From Casimicrobiaceae bacterium (lineage in GTDB: Bacteria; Pseudomonadota; Gammaproteobacteria; Burkholderiales; Casimicrobiaceae): a DNA stretch of 8,453 bases. Made by a program: the position numbers and the translations under genes. A model generated the notes under the pieces. That model was not told the DNA's origin. It was given only the letters and a program-made list of their open reading frames with translations, and did not search any database. Position 1 is the stretch's first letter; the number at the start of each line of letters is the position of its first letter. Shown piece by piece: positions 1 to 5,514 of this stretch. The DNA is taken from contig CATPAO010000377.1 in NCBI GenBank assembly GCA_955652025.1, positions 1 through 8,453 on the forward strand, read 5' to 3'.

Positions 1-351
1 GTAGCCGATGTACGTCGTGCCCAAGTCCTGATACTGAACCAGTGTCAACGACGCATAATGAATTCCGTCCGTCTGCGCCATTTTCTTTTTGGTCTTGTAC
101 TTCTTGACCGGCACATCCCCCTTCTTGGCATGCTTTACGTGCAGTCCCGCGACTTTCCCATTGGTGACCTGAACGGCAACGGTGTGGTCGCCGACCTTGT
201 GGATGGCGTGCTCGCCGTCGGTTTTGATTTGACTGCCAAGCAGTTGCTCCCCGGAGTGGTGCTGGTGGGTCTTGGCAAAGGTAGGACCAACAACGGCGAC
301 CATACCGACAAGAGCGATGATCGCCGTTAGAAAACGATATGTGCGAAGCAT
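1..351 (-). CDS. Secreted small protein of unknown function, C-terminus cut off by window edge
   Basis: The minus-strand frame is open from an ATG at 351-349 to base 1, giving 117 residues with no stop, so the 3' end lies outside the window. Residues 1-26 form a clear signal peptide: a basic start (MLRTYR), a hydrophobic core (about 8-22), then PTFA followed by KT, so cleavage is likely after Ala26. The mature part is rich in His and Lys, with HQHH after the signal peptide and a lysine cluster PVKKYKTKKK around 81-90. The protein should therefore be periplasmic or secreted. A GGGAG ribosome site lies about 10 bases before the ATG. Similar short exported lysine-rich hypothetical proteins are familiar in Burkholderiaceae, but I know no function. 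The opposite strand has an open frame over much of this region (58-330) without a signal or SD, which I take as a shadow. Confidence 0.8.
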   Translation of the reverse strand, partial: MLRTYRFLTAIIALVGMVAVVGPTFAKTHQHHSGEQLLGSQIKTDGEHAIHKVGDHTVAVQVTNGKVAGLHVKHAKKGDVPVKKYKTKKKMAQTDGIHYASLTLVQYQDLGTTYIGY

Positions 352-454
352 GGTTAGGTCTCCCGCGCGGTTGTTCTCCGATTCCGACTACGTCACCTTA
401 CGGGCATTGCGAAACCTTCGCGATCCGTCGGCGGCCGAAAGCGGTGTAGGAGTT

Positions 455-468
455 GCGCCTATAAGCGC
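455..468. repeat. Near-perfect GC/TATA palindrome in the gap between divergent genes
   Basis: The bases gcgcctataagcgc read almost identically on the other strand, with only one inner base pair breaking the symmetry. The element lies between the minus-strand secreted protein (start 351) and the plus-strand gene starting at 631. It could be a regulator site or contain a -10-like TATAAG/TTATAG element, but no matching -35 is evident. The rest of the 352-630 gap shows an unused AAGGAG at 592-597 and no convincing coding. Confidence 0.3.
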
Positions 469-630
469 GCCCGATCCCGACCTCGCAGCGCCGGAACTTT
501 GTGTCGGACAGCGATTGAGCGACTTTCTGACCGTCCCAGGTAGGGTCGGTGGTGGAACGCCCCTTGCTACATGAACCGAATGAGCAGTTGGAAGGAGCCA
601 CGTACCGTACAACATCAGCAGAGAGGCCAG

Positions 631-807
631 ATGAAGTCCATTCTTGATCCATCGTTTCGATACACCAACAGTGCGGAAACCGATTTACGAAAGACGTTCG
701 CCAAAGTCCGCCGCGCATTACGCAAGCAACATCAAGCAGGCGACGGAGTTAACGGCGACGTGATAGGAAATGTACTTCCGCTGCGCCGAAAGAAAGTGGC
801 GTTGTGA
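631..807 (+). CDS. Small basic protein of unknown function (58 aa)
   Basis: The ATG at 631 is preceded by gagagg at 621-626 with a 4-base spacer, which favours it over the in-frame ATG at 571 (no good SD). The product begins MKSILDPSFRYTNS and is strongly basic, with a K/R-rich stretch at residues 20-33 (RKTFAKVRRALRKQ) and a basic end (LRRKKVAL). No signal peptide or membrane segment is seen, so it should be cytoplasmic. Short proteins with a start like MKSIL.PSFRYTPS and a basic body are, as I remember them, widespread among Burkholderia-type genomes, but no role is known to me. It stands alone, with about 280 bases to the divergent secreted-protein gene upstream and about 410 bases to the next gene downstream. 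Binding to nucleic acid or membrane by charge is possible but is inference only. Confidence 0.6.
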   Translation: MKSILDPSFRYTNSAETDLRKTFAKVRRALRKQHQAGDGVNGDVIGNVLPLRRKKVAL

Positions 808-1147
808 CGGAGCAGTTTGCGTAATGTTGCCCGTCGCTCTCGCTTCGATGCGCGTCATCGTTGGTTTCGCTGGCCGAATCTGGTCAGATGCAGCAATCGG
901 TTAGCGTTGCCGCCCACATTTGTGCGCGCTGACGTTGGATTACCGCTTGCGGTGGCTACTGCGCTCGGGGCACGTCACTACCTTCGGCACCAGCGCCGGA
1001 CGGGAACCCTGAGTCCGCCGGACGACGACCATCCGATCGAATCGGTCGAGTTGGCCCAAAATCGATGGGTCGTCCTCGATAGGCGGCTCTTCGTTGGTGC
1101 TTCTGTTCCCGCGCCGTTGCATGCCGCTCGACCGCTCATCGGCAAGG
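808..1147. other. Gap without a supported gene
   Basis: Several frames stay open here on both strands (for example plus 817-1176 from a TTG, minus 940-1122). None has an SD, recognisable motif or consistent third-position bias, and the translations are arginine-rich in the way of shadow frames in GC-rich DNA. I see no RNA gene. The right end of the gap leads into the promoter-like stretch before the PH-domain gene. Confidence 0.5.
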
Positions 1148-1189
1148 TTCCGACAACGAAGCTGCGGGCAGGATAATCTCTGCTATACG
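1148..1189 (+). promoter_or_regulatory. Possible sigma70-type promoter of the PH-domain gene
   Basis: TTCCGA (1148-1153) and GATAAT (1172-1177) are separated by 18 bases. A second candidate -10, TATACG at 1184-1189, carries an upstream TG (1181-1182) and so resembles an extended -10. Either would place a transcript start 20-40 bases before the GTG start at 1220. The matches are moderate. Confidence 0.35.
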
Positions 1190-1205
1190 CGCGCTTCAAC
1201 AGACC

Positions 1206-1212
1206 AAGGGGG
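1206..1212 (+). promoter_or_regulatory. SD site that fixes the GTG start of the PH-domain gene
   Basis: The purine run aaggggg lies 7 bases before GTG at 1220. The open frame extends upstream to an ATG at 1094, but that extension is arginine/cysteine-rich, lacks an SD and crosses the promoter-like elements, so the GTG is the better start. Confidence 0.6.
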
Positions 1213-1219
1213 CGATCAA

Positions 1220-1684
1220 GTGGCAAGCTACGTCGAAACCATTGTCGGACCGGGTGAGCACGTCCTCTACATAGGGAAGGTGAGTCTGTTTTCGATCCTG
1301 GCGTCCCTAATCGGCGGGACCTTATTGATTTTGATCGGCGGCGTATCCGTAGTCGGAGTTGGACCTGTCGGCCTAATCGTCTCCGCGCTCGGCCTGGTTT
1401 GGGTTCTCGCCGGTTTGATTCGCCGAAACTCCACTGAGCTCGCCGTCACAAACCGCCGCGTCATCGCGAAATTTGGATTGATCCGACGGAGCACAATCGA
1501 ACTCAACCTCGCGAAGGTGGAAAGCATTCGCGTTGAACAGTCAGTCGGCGGACGCATATTCGGCTACGGCTCCGTCATCGTGACTGGCACAGGCTCGACG
1601 ATGGACCCGATCCCCTATATCGCAGACCCGATCAAGTTTCGCCAAGCAGTGCAATCGGCAACCGACGTCGCGCAGAAGGCGTGA
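1220..1684 (+). CDS. Membrane protein with bacterial PH domain (bPH_2 / DUF304 type)
   Basis: This 154-residue protein starts at GTG and reads MASYVETIVGPGEHVLYIGK. Two hydrophobic segments follow, at about 23-41 and 44-67, then a basic turn (IRRN), anchoring it in the inner membrane. The C-terminal part (about 71-145) matches the bacterial PH-like fold: TELAVTNRRVIAKFGLIRR, then ELNLAKVESIRVEQSVGGRIFGYG, then a glycine/threonine-rich strand and a short helix (ADPIKFRQAV). The motif of T.RR.I followed by G.I...T.EL.L..I..I....GRIFG.G is diagnostic of the family of YdbS/YdbT-like proteins. Its length fits single-domain members. Their biochemical role is not established; links to membrane stress have been suggested for relatives. 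It looks monocistronic, with a possible promoter just upstream. Confidence 0.88.
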   Translation: MASYVETIVGPGEHVLYIGKVSLFSILASLIGGTLLILIGGVSVVGVGPVGLIVSALGLVWVLAGLIRRNSTELAVTNRRVIAKFGLIRRSTIELNLAKVESIRVEQSVGGRIFGYGSVIVTGTGSTMDPIPYIADPIKFRQAVQSATDVAQKA

Positions 1685-1743
1685 AGAGTCGCGAATGTCT
1701 CAATCGGCCAACATTGGCGGGTCAGCGAAGCCACTGAGAGCGG

Positions 1744-2112
1744 TCATTCGATGGGCGATCGCAGGGACACCAGCGCCAAGAATCGTTCGAGCTGGTCTTC
1801 GACGGGTGGCGGCTCTTCGACTGGTGGAACATCGTCCGGCGGCTTCTCTGGCGGTGGTTCTTCCAGCGGCTCTTCGATCGGCAAATGGTCTGCGCGCGGC
1901 ACCAGGTTCGATGATGGGCTGAACGTGGCGGCACCGGCGCGAGATCGAGTCTCGGCCGGACCAGTGATTTCCCACTCTGCGTAGCGGTCTACGATCAAGT
2001 CGTGTTTGACCCCGTAACGCGCGCCGATCCACTTGGCCGTGCGCGGAACGCGGTGGCGCAAGGGGTACGGCAATAGCGGGGGTTTGCCGAGCGCGACGAG
2101 CATTGGCGTCAT
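1744..2112 (-). CDS. Possible proline/glutamate-rich protein of unknown function
   Basis: The minus-strand frame runs from ATG at 2112 (an alternative ATG lies at 2103) to TGA at 1744-1746, 122 residues. The N-terminal half is basic and ordinary in composition (LRHRVPRTAKWIGARYGV, then DRYAEWEI). The region at about 77-107 is low complexity, built from E, P, D and V with repeats like EEPPPEKPP and VEEPPPVEDQ, before the end LERFLALVSLRSPIE. Third codon positions are largely G or C with common codons (CTG, GTG, ATC, GAC), which supports coding on this strand. The SD is weak. It lies 46 bases downstream of the gene at 2159-2569 on the same strand and could share its transcript. The rival is a plus-strand frame at 1751-1984 (Gly/Ser-rich), which has poorer codon use. 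I recognise no family. Confidence 0.42.
   Translation of the reverse strand: MTPMLVALGKPPLLPYPLRHRVPRTAKWIGARYGVKHDLIVDRYAEWEITGPAETRSRAGAATFSPSSNLVPRADHLPIEEPLEEPPPEKPPDDVPPVEEPPPVEDQLERFLALVSLRSPIE
1804..1881. repeat. Degenerate short tandem repeat (ggtggc/ggctcttcga units)
   Basis: Units resembling ggtggcggctcttcg recur four to five times with changes, for example ggcggctcttcgactgg and agcggctcttcgatcgg. On the minus strand they encode the Pro-Glu repeats of the 1744-2112 frame. On the plus strand they would encode Gly/Ser repeats. Such tracts arise and vary by slippage. Confidence 0.55.
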
Positions 2113-2158
2113 TATCCGCCGAACGCGCCAGCGCCGAGCGGATCGGATTCTTGCCGTC

Positions 2159-2569
2159 CTACGCCTTCGGCATGCGCTCCCGGATGCACCAATGGTCGCG
2201 AAGCCTCAGCAGTTCGCGCCGAACCCCGAGTGGGAATCCTTGCCGCGCGCCGCGACGGTCAACGAGAAGCTCATCAAAGTATGCGCAGCAGGCGCGGGAG
2301 TCGTTCCATTGCAGCGCGATGAGATTGACGATTCGGGGATACTGCGTCGCAAGTGCGCTCGGGTACATGTCGAGAGGCAGTCGGTCGATCCATCGGTCGC
2401 TGATAGGCAGCAGACGATCTATCGGCTTTGTCTTGCGATACCGCAACCAGGCCCGCGACCCGGCGGACGAATCAGCCGACGGCGCAGGTACCGCCGCGTT
2501 GCTGGCAACGGGTACCTGGTGCACGTCGTCATAACCCATCAGACCCGAGCGGCCCTCGTAAATCGACAT
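2159..2569 (-). CDS. Hypothetical protein with a conserved-looking C-terminal block (136 aa)
   Basis: The minus-strand ATG is at 2569-2567, with GGGGA about 10 bases upstream. The N-terminal third (MSIYEGRSGLMGYDDVHQVP, then an Ala/Pro/Ser linker to about 39) looks flexible. The remainder looks like a compact domain: LPISDRWIDRLP at 54-65, then ATQYPRIVNLIALQWND (74-90), AYFDELLVDRRGARQGFP (96-113) and ELLRLRDHW (119-127). The pattern YPRI.N.IA..W.....Y.D.LL.DRRG.R.GFP..V..EL..L is one I associate with short uncharacterised beta-proteobacterial proteins. I know of no assigned function. No membrane segment or signal peptide is seen, so it is probably cytoplasmic. A nested inverted repeat lies inside the linker-coding part (2485-2518). 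Confidence 0.72.
   Translation of the reverse strand: MSIYEGRSGLMGYDDVHQVPVASNAAVPAPSADSSAGSRAWLRYRKTKPIDRLLPISDRWIDRLPLDMYPSALATQYPRIVNLIALQWNDSRACCAYFDELLVDRRGARQGFPLGVRRELLRLRDHWCIRERMPKA
2485..2518. repeat. Nested inverted repeat inside a coding region
   Basis: The outer arms caggtacc (2485-2492) and ggtacctg (2511-2518) are perfect 8-base complements. Between them sits a second perfect 5-bp hairpin, gttgc-tg-gcaac (2498-2509). The structure falls in the Ala/Pro linker of the minus-strand gene. Confidence 0.6.
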
Positions 2570-3136
2570 AGCGATTTCGTCCCCAGGTCAATTATGCGGA
2601 TTCGCGGGCAAGATCGACGGCCGTAGATCGGTCGGCGCACACCGTGTATCGGGCGAGCGCAACGCTCGAGCGTACCGTTAACAGACGAACGGCCCGAGTC
2701 GAAAAACCCGAGCCGTCCGAGTGCTGCATTGCAGCTCATGCCACGCCTTGCCTCGCCCCAAATTGCCCGAGGGCGTACCGTGGGGCGCGGTTAGTCACCG
2801 GTCGATGAGTCAGGAATCTGCGTCGAATGCAGATCCAGATTGACTGTGCGCGATTTTCGCCGCAGCGGCGCCATCGTGGCGTATTGATCATACCCCCGCG
2901 AGCTGAACGAAGAAACAAGGCGACGCCCGGGAACACATCTGCAGCTCGAACCGCATCGGCCGACGACGTGGCATGCGGCGCACGGCGCGAAACGACTACC
3001 TCGGCGACCCGTCGGCAGTTGTCGACTACATTTACATTGCACGGTTATGACAAGGGGATAGTTTCACGAAATCATATGCTTTCATCGCTGGCTCGCCTGT
3101 TGCTTACGATCGCTTTTCAGGGTAGTGGGGGGCGCG
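2570..3136. other. Gap of about 570 bases without a supported gene
   Basis: Open frames exist on both strands (minus 2736-2936 and 2791-3042, plus 2827-3186), but they lack an SD, a family motif and codon bias. The left third contains two hairpin-like structures (2654-2668, 2689-2716). The right end, about 3015-3090, is more AT-rich than its surroundings, with ATGACA at 3047-3052 and TATGCT near 3075, as expected for promoter DNA ahead of the gene at 3137; no well-spaced pair is clear. Confidence 0.45.
2654..2716. terminator. Two small hairpins, possible weak terminator region
   Basis: A perfect 6-bp stem with a CAA loop lies at 2654-2668 (cgagcg/cgctcg). A second imperfect stem, 2689-2699 with 2706-2716, pairs 9 of 11 positions around the loop cgaaaa. 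There is no downstream T run on the plus strand; the minus strand has only TTTTT within the loop region. Terminator function is therefore uncertain. Confidence 0.25.
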
Positions 3137-3355
3137 ATGGATCAACGAGAAATATTCGCCGAATTCGGCGGCGCGCCGGACATTGACAGCGGCGAAGCGG
3201 GGGGCGTTGGCCTCAATGCGCTAGACGCTCGCGACGTCGAGACGAACGGCGTCGCAGCGTCCGACGGGGACGGGGGCATGCTCGGTCGCGTGTTGATCTA
3301 CGCAACCATCATTGCAGTTGGCGTCGCGATCCTTGTGTGGAAGCACAGCGTGTGA
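3137..3355 (+). CDS. Small single-span membrane protein with acidic N-terminal region (72 aa)
   Basis: The ATG at 3137 has a G-rich ribosome site (gggggg, 3127-3132) 4 bases upstream; an in-frame upstream start at 3125 has none. Residues 1-47 are acidic and glycine-rich (MDQREIFAEFGGAPDIDSGE and DGDGGM). One hydrophobic helix, about 53-67 (LIYATIIAVGVAILV), follows, with a short basic end WKHSV. A short tail-anchored topology is likely, with the acidic part in the cytoplasm, but this is inference. The stop lies 9 bases from the stop of the convergent helix-turn-helix gene. Its tail resembles the mini-ORF at 3661-3729. No family is recognised. Confidence 0.55.
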   Translation: MDQREIFAEFGGAPDIDSGEAGGVGLNALDARDVETNGVAASDGDGGMLGRVLIYATIIAVGVAILVWKHSV

Positions 3356-3364
3356 TGGCGCCCC

Positions 3365-3556
3365 CTACTTCGACTCCGACTTCGGTTTGGGTCCCCGAGT
3401 CAGTGCCTTCCACTTAAACGATTCAGGCACGAGCCAATCGCGGGCGGTGTGTATCGCTCCTCTGATTCGACCCTCGGCGCAAAGCTGTTGGATGAATCTA
3501 CGAGAGACACCGTTGCGCTCGGCGGCCTCAGTTGTCGATATATATTTGCTGGTCAT
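3365..3556 (-). CDS. Small excisionase-type helix-turn-helix DNA-binding protein (63 aa)
   Basis: The product begins MTSKYISTTEAAERNGVSRR and continues FIQQLCAEGRIRGAIHTARDWLVPESF. This is the classic layout of the excisionase/MerR-like HTH_17 domain: a strand, helix STTEAAERNG, turn VSRR, recognition helix FIQQLCAEGRI, then a wing ending in RDWLVPE. The last 14 residues form a basic proline-rich tail (RGPKPKSESK) that could contact the minor groove. An in-frame TAG four codons upstream makes ATG 3556 the first usable Met. No near SD is seen; AGGAAGG is about 24 bases upstream. It is probably a small transcription factor or excisionase-like protein. No integrase or attachment site is visible, so a mobile-element role is not shown. 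It converges on the gene at 3137-3355. Confidence 0.82.
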   Translation of the reverse strand: MTSKYISTTEAAERNGVSRRFIQQLCAEGRIRGAIHTARDWLVPESFKWKALTRGPKPKSESK

Positions 3557-3660
3557 CGCGAAAATCTACGCGAGACTTGCCTTCCTGCGCGTGGACGAAT
3601 CAGACTCAGATCGACGGAAAAATCACACCGCGCGCGGATGATCACGAGGGCGATCTCGCG

Positions 3661-3729
3661 ATGATCGGTTGGATGCCGATCTGCGTCGCGATCATCGTAG
3701 CCGTTGCGGTGTGGAAGCGTGCCTCGTGA
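3661..3729 (+). CDS. Possible 22-residue membrane mini-protein, or remnant of a duplicated tail
   Basis: From ATG 3661 the frame reads MIGWMPICVAIIVAVAVWKR plus two residues and a stop. It is almost one hydrophobic helix with a basic end. It resembles the last 25 residues of the protein at 3137-3355: both begin M[LI]G, share an I at position 7, an II pair, and end VWK plus a few residues, and the DNA shares gtgtggaagc near the stop. The only SD candidate is gaggg about 11 bases upstream. It may be an expressed small protein or the decayed copy of a longer one; the frame upstream contains D/E residues (DDHEGDLA) like those before the tail of the first protein. Confidence 0.3.
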   Translation: MIGWMPICVAIIVAVAVWKRAS

Positions 3730-3777
3730 TCGGCGGATGTCCGGCGTAGAATTCCCCGCTCGGCAAGGAAGGCGACG

Positions 3778-4032
3778 ATGGCGCGCAAGACCCTCAGCAC
3801 CGGTCCGACCGGTCTCAACCGGAACTCGCAGCACTTCGTCCGCTACGGGCGTCAGAAACTCGGCTGCTTCAATGTCGAACTGCAGGACGCCGTTGCGGCC
3901 TTCCTGGTTCGAGCGCGCGCCCGCTTCTCGGACAATGCGCCGCGCGATCCGCGGAGGTTCGACGCGGTCACGCGGCTCGAGGCCGCGGGTAAGGCGATTG
4001 GGGCTGAGTTGCGAAGGCGGGCGTTTGATTAG
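3778..4032 (+). CDS. Hypothetical basic protein (84 aa)
   Basis: A very good SD, aaggaagg at 3765-3772, lies 5 bases before the ATG. The protein begins MARKTLSTGPTGLNRNSQHF and continues RYGRQKLGCFNVELQDAVAAFLVRARARF. It is rich in Arg and Ala and has no signal peptide or membrane segment. The middle and end (about 35-80) are probably helical, with Arg on one face (RARARF, RLEAAGKAIGAELRRRAF). TAGAAT at 3747-3752 might be a -10 element, but no good -35 is seen. I do not recognise a family. The SD and codon use make it a real gene; nucleic-acid binding is conceivable from charge only. Confidence 0.72.
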   Translation: MARKTLSTGPTGLNRNSQHFVRYGRQKLGCFNVELQDAVAAFLVRARARFSDNAPRDPRRFDAVTRLEAAGKAIGAELRRRAFD

Positions 4033-4059
4033 GTCGTACTATTTTCGTCTCGACCGATC

Positions 4060-4302
4060 ATGAGCAATCACACTCTCCAATATGTCGTAAAGCGCGAACA
4101 AAGCATCATTCAAACGAAGATCGTGCTTCTTATCGCACTTCTGGCGATTGCCCGAAAGTTCATTGTTCTCGACCTTGGTAGTGTGGACGCAGCACAGCTA
4201 TTTGGCTTGGCCGCGATTATGCTGGCCCTTGGCATTGCCTATTGGCTCATGCGCGAGCGAGATGACCGAGTCGATGCCGGCCGGAACAGGCAAATCGAAT
4301 GA
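4060..4302 (+). pseudogene. C-terminal half of a PsiE-type membrane protein, N-terminal half missing
   Basis: The frame from ATG 4060 reads NHTLQYVVKREQSIIQTKIV, then LLIALLAIARKFIVLDLG, a short polar loop, LFGLAAIMLALGIAYWLMRE and a charged end. This matches the second half of phosphate-starvation-inducible PsiE-family membrane proteins, where a central helix is followed by a segment like V.VRTVLLIALLA..RKFI.LDL and a last helix ending in YWL.RE. Family members are about 140-170 residues with four membrane helices; here only about 80 residues and two helices remain. The frame is blocked by TAG at 4030-4032 just upstream, and no first half is found in any frame before it, since the 84-residue gene occupies that space. 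No SD precedes ATG 4060. I read it as a 5'-truncated remnant; a functional short form is less likely. Confidence 0.72.
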
Positions 4303-4433
4303 CGTCCTCGACCTCGTCGCCCAATCCGAAGAATCGCGCTTGATTGTTACGGTTGATGGTGCGACCCGATTTGTTTCGGCGGCGCATGGGACTGGTTTGA
4401 AAACTCGCCGCCAACATCTCGTGTAGGTGCCGC

Positions 4434-5366
4434 ATGGTTTCGCGAAACGGCCGCTCGGAATACGAAAACCGAATGCATCGAGTGGTCGCATACATTGACG
4501 AGCACCTGGATCAACCGCTCGACCTTTACACCTTGGCCGAGGTCGCGCATTTTTCCCAGTTCCATTTTCACCGGCTCTTTGCTGCGTGGATGGGCGAAAC
4601 GTTCGGTGACTATCTGCGGCGTCGGCGTGTTGAGGTCGCGGCCATGCGGCTCGCGGCCCAACCGCGCTCAACGATTCTAAACACTGCGTTATCGGCGGGT
4701 TTTGGTTCCGCCGAAGCGTTTACGCGCGCGTTCAGGAGCAGGTTCGGCTGCTCGCCCACCGCTTGGCGTACGCAACAGGTCGCGCAGCGCCGTACGAATA
4801 GCAATCCTGGTCAGGTGAATAGCAAGATGAGTCAGGCGCCGACCATTCGTTCGGCAGAACATGAAGCCTCCCGTACCCCGAACATGGAGGCAATCATGAA
4901 TGTGAAACTCATTGACCGGCCACCCGTGACCGTCGCCTATCTGCGCCACCTTGGCCCCTACGGTGAGTCCATCTCGCAGTTCTGGCAGAACGCTTACTAT
5001 CCATGGGCTGTCACGAACAACCTGCTTGAACGGCCGCGCTACGGCATCAGCCACGACGACCCCAGCATCGCTGCGGCACCGCAATGCCGGTACGATGCCT
5101 GCGTGGAGGTCGCGCCGGATTTCGTTGCATCAGGAGGCGCTTTCAAGACAACCATTCCGGGCGGCCGGTACGCTGTCCTTGCCTTCAATGGTAGCGCCGA
5201 ACAGGTGGGCGAAGCCTGGGCCTCCCTGCTAAGGGATTGGTTGCCCTCCAGCGGACTTCAGCTTGATGCCCGTCCATGTTTCGAGTACTACCCGAAAGAT
5301 ACGGCGTGCGACGCGGAGACAGGAGCGTTCGAGTGTGAGATTTGCATTCCGGTGGCTCCGCTCTGA
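4434..5366 (+). CDS. AraC-family regulator fused to GyrI-like effector-binding domain
   Basis: This 310-residue protein has an AraC/XylS DNA-binding domain first: HTH 1 around 31-54 (LYTLAEVAHFSQFHFHRLFA) and HTH 2 around 81-112 (ILNTALSAGFGSAEAFTRAF, then SRFGCSPTAWR). The family signature GF.S..AF.RAF...FG.SP..WR is complete. A polar linker (113-154) leads to a GyrI-like/SbmC-type small-molecule-binding domain (155-308): MNVKLIDRPPVTVAYLRHLG, PYG, then IPGGRYAVLAFNGS and a closing CEICIPV strand. The order is that of Rob-like regulators, which sense hydrophobic or cationic compounds and control efflux or stress genes. A cytoplasmic transcription activator is expected; effector and targets cannot be read here. 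AGGTG lies 4 bases before the ATG. GGAGG also precedes Met155 (see the separate entry). Confidence 0.93.
   Translation: MVSRNGRSEYENRMHRVVAYIDEHLDQPLDLYTLAEVAHFSQFHFHRLFAAWMGETFGDYLRRRRVEVAAMRLAAQPRSTILNTALSAGFGSAEAFTRAFRSRFGCSPTAWRTQQVAQRRTNSNPGQVNSKMSQAPTIRSAEHEASRTPNMEAIMNVKLIDRPPVTVAYLRHLGPYGESISQFWQNAYYPWAVTNNLLERPRYGISHDDPSIAAAPQCRYDACVEVAPDFVASGGAFKTTIPGGRYAVLAFNGSAEQVGEAWASLLRDWLPSSGLQLDARPCFEYYPKDTACDAETGAFECEICIPVAPL
4886..4898 (+). promoter_or_regulatory. Internal SD and start codon inside the AraC-GyrI gene
   Basis: GGAGG (4886-4890), then 5 bases, then an in-frame ATG (4896-4898, Met155). This is a better initiation signal than the one at the annotated gene start, and it sits exactly at the boundary between the linker and the GyrI-like domain. 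Starting here would give a free 156-residue effector-binding protein. Confidence 0.45.
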
Positions 5367-5426
5367 TTAAGCTGCGAACTTGCCGCGCATGCAACTGACC
5401 AAACCTAAGGCGTGCGCGTCGCTCGA

Positions 5427-5448
5427 GCCGCCGGGCAACGCCCGCGGC
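5427..5448. repeat. GC hairpin between the regulator and carbonic anhydrase genes
   Basis: The arms gccg-(c)-cgggc and gcccg-cggc form nine base pairs with one bulged C around an AAC loop. It lies 60 bases after the regulator stop. No T run follows on either strand, so it could be a weak terminator or a transcript-stabilising hairpin. Confidence 0.35.
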
Positions 5449-5501
5449 AAGCAGGGCGGCGGGGAAAGCCTTTCGGGTAATCACTCAACAGCCGCAATCG
5501 T

Positions 5502-5508
5502 AAGGAGG
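5502..5508 (+). promoter_or_regulatory. Strong SD that fixes the carbonic anhydrase start
   Basis: AAGGAGG, six bases before ATG 5515. The frame is open further upstream to 5380, but that stretch is not signal-peptide-like and crosses the GC hairpin; starting at 5515 puts a signal peptide at the N-terminus. Confidence 0.85.
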
Positions 5509-5514
5509 ATCGTC

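Noticed and set aside
58..330. Plus-strand open frame of 90 codons at the left edge
   Set aside because: The minus strand over the same bases has a signal peptide, an SD and a consistent frame to the edge.
817..1176. Plus-strand open frame from TTG
   Set aside because: No SD, no motif, arginine-rich composition, and it runs into the promoter-like region of the PH-domain gene.
2033..2626. Plus-strand open frame of 197 codons
   Set aside because: It overlaps the minus-strand genes at 1744-2112 and 2159-2569, is Arg/Pro-rich with no SD, and looks like a shadow.
4148..4426. Plus-strand open frame overlapping the PsiE fragment
   Set aside because: It is in another frame from the recognisable PsiE sequence, shows no motif and has no SD.
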